Assembly (NCBI GenBank): GCA_022749755.1
Contig: CM040448.1
Location: forward strand, 13,576,481 to 13,640,480
Direction: 5' to 3'
Length of the DNA stretch: 64,000 bases
From: Azadirachta indica
Taxonomy: Eukaryota > Streptophyta > Magnoliopsida > Sapindales > Meliaceae
Shown in pieces: positions 58,651-64,000 of the stretch. The position numbers and the translations under genes are program-made. The notes beneath the pieces were generated by a model. That model was not told the DNA's origin and made no database searches. It was given only the letters and a program-made list of their open reading frames with translations. Each line of letters opens with the position of its first letter. Position 1 is the first letter of the stretch.

Positions 58651-60614
58651 GGGACAACAATTTTTTTTAATAAATTTTTATTTTATCAGTAGATTTTCCC
58701 AAAACCTTTATCATGCGATATTATATTCTATTGTATTATATTATATTTAGATAAAGAAAACAAAACAAATAAATACAAAATTGAACTGACTGGAGACAGA
58801 ATTAAAATTAATAGTTTTTAAAAGAAGATTTTGTCTTTGTTAATATCTGAGAAAAATATTGTTAAATTTAATTTATTAGGCACCGTTTGCATTTTATTTA
58901 ATTATTACACTGAATTTTGTAAAAGTTTTCATGAACACCTTCTCACACGATGCCCGCACGACTCTTAGAAGAGAAGATTTCATTATTTTGTTATTTATTA
59001 TTATTATTATTATTTTTTTTTTTTTTGGGTTGGGGCTTTGATGTGAATGAAAATCGAGAAAGCAGCACGTGAGTTGGTGAATTCTCTTAAATTAATTTGA
59101 GTGAAATTGCTGCTGCCCAAGAAATGTTAAGATTCATTAGATTAACATTCTTTCTTTTAGCTTTTACCATACAAGTGTTTTAAGTCATGGGTGACTGACT
59201 GTCATCACTATATGTTATTAATTTCTATTTTATTTTTGCCTATGAATATTAATCTTGATATTCAGGGACAACATTGACTTTTTCATGTTATGATAAATTA
59301 CTTAAATGCCATAAAATTTCTATATATATATATATATATATAACTATAAATAAAAATATTTCAAGAATATGTTGTTAATTTTATAGAGTACAAATATATA
59401 AATGACTCAATTTGTATTACATTTAGAATGAAAATAAATAAATGTATTAATAACATAATGATACATAACAATATCATTTACTATAAATACAAGTCATTAA
59501 TTTGTTATATATGTCTAATTATAAGTAATTGTACATATCTAAAATATGGTAAAAAAAGAGTAATTTTATTTATTTTAATATTAGAACTTATGTAGTAGAT
59601 AATTATCTTAATTTAAGATAATAAATATAAAGTTGATATATATTTATATATATTAATTTTTACATATGGAACAAACCCAAAAGGGAAAATTAAAGGCATA
59701 ATTCTTTGCTTTGTAAAAGAAAGTGTTTGGAAAATTTGACCTTACAAGAGAAGGCATGAAATGAACCATGCATGCATGTGATTTCTGCTACCATCTTAAA
59801 TACAATTAATCTTAAACCAACAGAAATCATATTATTAATTAAATTAATATCCCCAAATTTAATTACTGAAAACGATGTTCTTCAAATTATATATGTTCTT
59901 CTTGGTGGGTATGCAAGTATGATTATTTATGAAGAAATTAACAAGATATGAAAAACCAACATCTCTTGCTTCAAAGTGAAGTCTGTGAGTGAATAACTTT
60001 GTTCTCTAATTGAAGATTCTATTACTTTATAGTTTTAATTTTCTTAATTAACAATAAGATTCTCTCATGGCCCTTCCATTAAAATTCGAGCTTAATTACT
60101 TATTTATTTTGTTCTTAATAATATAAAATATATACTATCACACAGAGAGAGAGAGAGAAAGAAACCGACAGAGTTACAGTAGTAGTAGTAGTAGTAGTAG
60201 TAATAAAGATTTCAAAATATTACAGTGGGAGGTGGCCCTGCTTTTAAGAATAGATCTTCTTCTTGTTCTTCTTCTTGGGTCTATTTAATTAATTAATTAA
60301 TTAATGTGTTTTAGCTTTGGGATTAATTAGAGAAACATGGGGATTCATACATGGTTTCACTCTTCTCTTGTCTTCTCTCCCGTTGTTTTAATTTGTTTTT
60401 CCACTCTACCTATATGAAAAATTAATTTCATTTTATTTTTATTTATTACTTTATATATGTATATATCTATTTACATAATTGTTATTTTCTTATGGGATAT
60501 TATTTTGGTTTTTGTGAGAATCAAATTCATCGTGAAGAGGAAGATACTTTGCATCACATGAGATGCTATATTTGTATATCAATCTTTGCTTTGTATGCAC
60601 ACACATATATATAG

Positions 60615-60798
60615 CAGTCCGTTTATTTTATATAAAATTTTACATTAATTATAAACCGTTAGATATAAACATATTTAACGTTTAAAATTGCATTTGACAT
60701 ATGCATTAATTATATGGTCAGATACAATCCCAATTATTAGATAAATTTATATCCAACGGTTTACAATTGATGTAAAATTGTGTAAAATAAAGGGACTG
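60615..60798. mobile_element. Short inverted-repeat element (MITE-like)
   Basis: The left arm CAGTCCGTTTATTTTATA and the complement of the right arm CAGTCCCTTTATTTTACA match closely. The match continues inward through TTTTACATtAATTaTAAACCGTTaGATATAAA for ~50 bp. The element is 184 bp with a non-coding centre. The target-site duplication is unclear: a TA dinucleotide lies one base outside each arm. The superfamily is undecided. Confidence 0.7.
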
Positions 60799-61924
60799 TT
60801 AATTTTGCACCTATATATATATGTGTGTGTGTGTGTGGTGATTGACAATAAATCAAAATTAATATATATCATTTAAAAAATTGCTTTTTATCCTAAATGT
60901 TTGGATGATAAAAATGAAATTAGTTTTAAGGAAGAGTTTAGATTATATTAACCAATGTATTAAAGTTGATTTCATTATGTAATTTTTATTAATTAGTTTA
61001 TAAATAAATAATCTTTTAGCAGTTGTTTATGTTATATATATATATGAATGAAATTTGAACCCAAGAATTCTTCATTATGCATGATTGTTTAATTCTTCAT
61101 GGTATGTTTTTTTCTTTTCAAATTAGTGACAATTTTTTCAAACAAAATATTTTCCAACTCATAATATTTTAGAATCTTAAGTTGACTTAAGTGAATCCAT
61201 CAATACATTATTTTTCTTGACCTCTATATATGATTTTGCCAGCAATTTCTAAGTTAAAAGATCCGTTAATTTGCTGGCAGATTTCAAATTTATAATTAAT
61301 TAATATTGTGACCCCACTTTCGGAAAGGAAAAAAAAAAAATACTACAGAATTCATTGGTAATCCAGAAGAGAAAATCTAAGTGATGATGAGATAATTAAT
61401 TAAGAGAAAATAATTAATTTGCTCTTCCAATTTAATGTAGCAGGATCTTGATGAAACTACTATATTTTTATATATATTCAGATCCTCTAAATTACTTTCT
61501 TCTAATTTGCTTTTCTTTTTCTTTTCAGTGCCAAATAAAGTTAGCAAGAATTAATTAATCAAATGGAGAGAGATACCATCTTAATTAAAAGGTGTTGAAA
61601 GCCTACATTTAATCAACATACATAATATTAAATGTGTGTGTGTTTGTGTGTAAAAGATTATAATACAAATCTTATCAAATACGATGAGTAATTACTCTGT
61701 ATGGAAATAGATGGATGTTGAATAAATTTAATATGCTTTGTTTAGAATTTAGTACCTTTCTAAGTAAATTAAGAAAAGAAAAAGGAGTAAGGAAGATCGA
61801 TAGAAAGTAGTATTATCAGTAACAAGTATGCATGAACCAAATCTGAAAGATGATCAAGATGCGGTGTGAATTGATAAGATAATCTAATGGATTTAATATT
61901 TGAGAGAAGCAAAATGGAGTATGA

Positions 61925-61966
61925 TCAGCCGGTAACACAAGAATCAAGAGCATCGTCTGGGGTTTG

Positions 61967-62028
<62 letters not shown>

Positions 62029-62065
62029 GAGGATGATTAGAGAGAATCTTGGACTTGATGCTCAT
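61925..62065 (-). CDS. Possible poly-histidine micropeptide ORF
   Basis: Starting at an ATG on the - strand, the frame encodes MSIKSKILSNHPL, then 19 histidines from a CAT microsatellite, then PQTPDDALDSCVTG and a stop: 46 aa. The non-repetitive flanks stay in one frame on both sides of the repeat. There is no evidence of transcription or homology, and a chance ORF is the simplest explanation. Confidence 0.2.
61970..62026. repeat. (ATG)19 microsatellite
   Basis: Nineteen uninterrupted ATG units on the + strand (CAT on the -). The tract is long enough to be highly length-polymorphic. Confidence 0.95.
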
Positions 62066-63212
62066 TGCTTCTTATCTCTTCATTTTAGTTTTTAGGAAAC
62101 TCCATTTACACGAAAACAAAACACAACACAACGCAACTTGATAGACATGTCATTGTAAGAGAAAGAGAAACACATATGAAAGATATCAAAGACAAAGAAA
62201 ATCGAAACCCCATGTTAAAGAAAAAAACCAGTACTAACATTTTGTTTTTGTGAAAATTAATATATTATTATTGAGCAGAGAAAGCAACGGGTGTTTGTCG
62301 AATCTGGTGTTTCTTATTTACACGTCTTTTGTTCATGTGTTCACTTGGCTCTATGTATTGAGGCCAAACTCCAAGAACGTAACTCGCTCTATTTCATTTT
62401 ATTTATTAATTAATATTTTGTATATGTTAATTTGCTCTAATCCATATGATTATCTCTTCTTATCTTTCAGTCTAAAACGTGGGTATCTTTAAAGTACGCT
62501 TGCATATAGATATGTTGTTTCTTTCAATATGTAAACCTTATTCATTTTGAAGTGCATGCTTGCTTTTTATAGTTTGAATTTTGAAAAAGCTACATACAAA
62601 AGGGAAAATATGTACCATAGACAATTTTTGAAAGTATTATGTGGTAGTAGTTAGTGTACTTTTTGATAAATTAGATAGATAATCAAAAGTGTTTATATAT
62701 ATGTAAAGTAAAACTTTTTAAAATTGGAGATACACTTACCTAAGAAAGTAAAAACATTTTCCATTGAAATATTTGGAAACGCATTAATTATATATTTTTA
62801 ATCTATTTTAAGCATATAATGTATTAAAATATATAAATACATTAATTAAAATAGATTTGAAACTTAAAAAATTCTTAAATTGATTCTTTTGTAAGGAAAC
62901 CCATGATGTACGTTTATCTTTTTTTTAAAAAAAAAGGAGGGAAAAAGAATTTAATTGAATTTTTTATTAGGACGTTGGATGAAATGGAATGGGTGTGTAG
63001 TAATTAAACAAATAAAAAGAACACCATGCATGATGAGCAACAATAATACACTATTATTAGTTCTTTTCAAAATAACCCATAAATCAATTTTGGCAACTTG
63101 TTGTTAATAAAAGAATTAAACTGATAAAGAAGAAAAGCCTGGTGTATACATAATATATATGGGATGGGGATGATTCTAACCATTGAAAGAAATCAGACAC
63201 CAAACTTAATAT

Positions 63213-63327
63213 CACGTGAGACGTAGGAGACAGCAATTAATTCTTCAACCAAAGGCGAAAGCTTGCACGTGAGGTGTGCATGATTGACAGCATGCATGAT
63301 GCATGCATCCCTCCATGCATCCATGCA
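63213..63327. promoter_or_regulatory. RY-motif and G-box cluster
   Basis: Within 115 bp there are two CACGTG G-boxes (63213-63218, 63266-63271) and four CATGCA RY cores (63291, 63302, 63314, 63322), the first as the palindrome CATGCATG. RY elements bind B3 factors (ABI3/FUS3/LEC2 type) and G-boxes bind bZIP/bHLH factors; together they mark seed or ABA-regulated promoters. No gene is seen downstream within the window. Confidence 0.5.
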
Positions 63328-64000
63328 TTTTGTGACCACCTTAGCAACGTGCTCTAATTCATACGTCATACATATGTGTGTACGTATGTATATATATATG
63401 TATATATATCATTACGTCCATTTTCTCTCTTCGAAATTTTACACGCGGGCGTGCTTCTGTTCCTGCCTACAGATCTACGCGTGATCTCCTTCGACAATTG
63501 CTTCCCTAAATTTTTATTTTTAAGAAAATATTCAAATCATTAATTTAATTATTAATTTTCTTTTAGTTTTATTTTATGTGCGTAGTAATTAATATTACTG
63601 ATAGAGAAATTAAGTTACGTCTTCTTCTTGCAGTTACAGTCAGTTAATATTAGTACTAATGCAAGGTTAACACGAAGAAAACCGTGTTCACTGTTACTTG
63701 AGACTACTAATTAATTAAAACAAATCTTAAAACTAACAGATATGTCTAAACACAAAGAAATGCAAAATAAACCAAAATGGACGTACTCCTCAGCTAATTC
63801 TGCCTGTGATGGTGTTATCCCAACTACCAATCATCGAGCGACACGTAAATATAATAATAACCATAATAATAATAAATTGATAATTAAAATGCTAAAGAGT
63901 ATCACTCAAGTAAAATCGTACATAAAACATACAAACTTGGGTCGGCTTCTTTGTTTCATCTACTGTTTTCAAAAGAATTAATGTATATTCCATTGTATAT

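Larger units (their letters stand above)
56285..64000. other. Long gene-poor region to the window end
   Basis: No multi-exon gene, tRNA or transposon protein was recognised in 7.7 kb. The DNA is AT-rich with several microsatellites: (TA)n at 59320-59342, (AGT)n at 60178-60202, TTAA tandem near 60285-60305, and TA/TG near 60813-60838. Items listed separately are a GC-richer island at 58498-58650, an inverted-repeat element at 60615-60798, a poly-His micro-ORF at 61925-62065 and an RY/G-box cluster at 63213-63327. The right end may be the upstream region of a gene beyond the window. Confidence 0.5.

Noticed and set aside
62042..62064. Resemblance to miR172 (AGAATCTTG...GATG)
   Set aside because: Only part of the 21 nt matches and no complementary arm is nearby.

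Overview
The window looks like nuclear DNA of a eudicot plant, probably a rosid. Genes are split by AT-rich introns with GT..AG borders, and the intergenic DNA is very AT-rich with many microsatellites and decayed transposons. I suspect a Sapindales/Citrus-type genome from general character, but nothing in the sequence proves it. All splice models below were read by eye from splice motifs, reading frame and remembered family sequence. No alignment was run.

Layout. 0-4.3 kb: a decayed Ty3/gypsy reverse-transcriptase fragment, then AT-rich DNA with diverged tandem repeats. 4.35-6.43 kb (-): a two-exon gene for a chloroplast-targeted DUF3143 protein. 7.1-8.84 kb (-): a truncated, frameshifted copy of an ABCC transporter. 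9.80-15.88 kb (-): the intact 11-exon ABCC10-like (MRP) transporter, 1485 aa. 16.8-23.0 kb: gene-poor AT-rich DNA. 23.05-26.35 kb (+): a 12-exon HPGT1-type hydroxyproline O-galactosyltransferase. 27.25-29.58 kb (-): a UBA-domain protein. 30.45-34.2 kb (-): an intact hAT-transposase-derived BED/DUF659 gene whose start codon appears to be split by an intron. 38.39-40.39 kb (+): an LRR receptor-like kinase. 41.2 kb (+): a possible small tail-anchored protein. 42.2-44.78 kb (-): a myosin TH1-domain protein. 47.2-50.7 kb (+): a UBC10-type E2 ubiquitin-conjugating enzyme. 51.1-56.3 kb: a decayed hAT element with candidate ends. 56.3-64 kb: no conventional gene, but a short inverted-repeat element, a poly-histidine micro-ORF and a dense RY/G-box cluster.

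The set HPGT1 - UBA - LRR-RLK - TH1 - UBC10 has the order I remember for Arabidopsis At5g53340 to At5g53300, read in reverse. This suggests a conserved block into which the DUF659 gene has been placed between the UBA gene and the kinase. Functionally the window mixes a membrane transporter, cell-wall glycoprotein (AGP) glycosylation, ubiquitin-pathway proteins and a receptor kinase. There is no sign of a metabolic cluster. The most unusual observations are the intron-split start codon, upstream ORFs in the kinase leader (one assembled across an intron), the deletion-fused ABCC copy and the 19-histidine micro-ORF.
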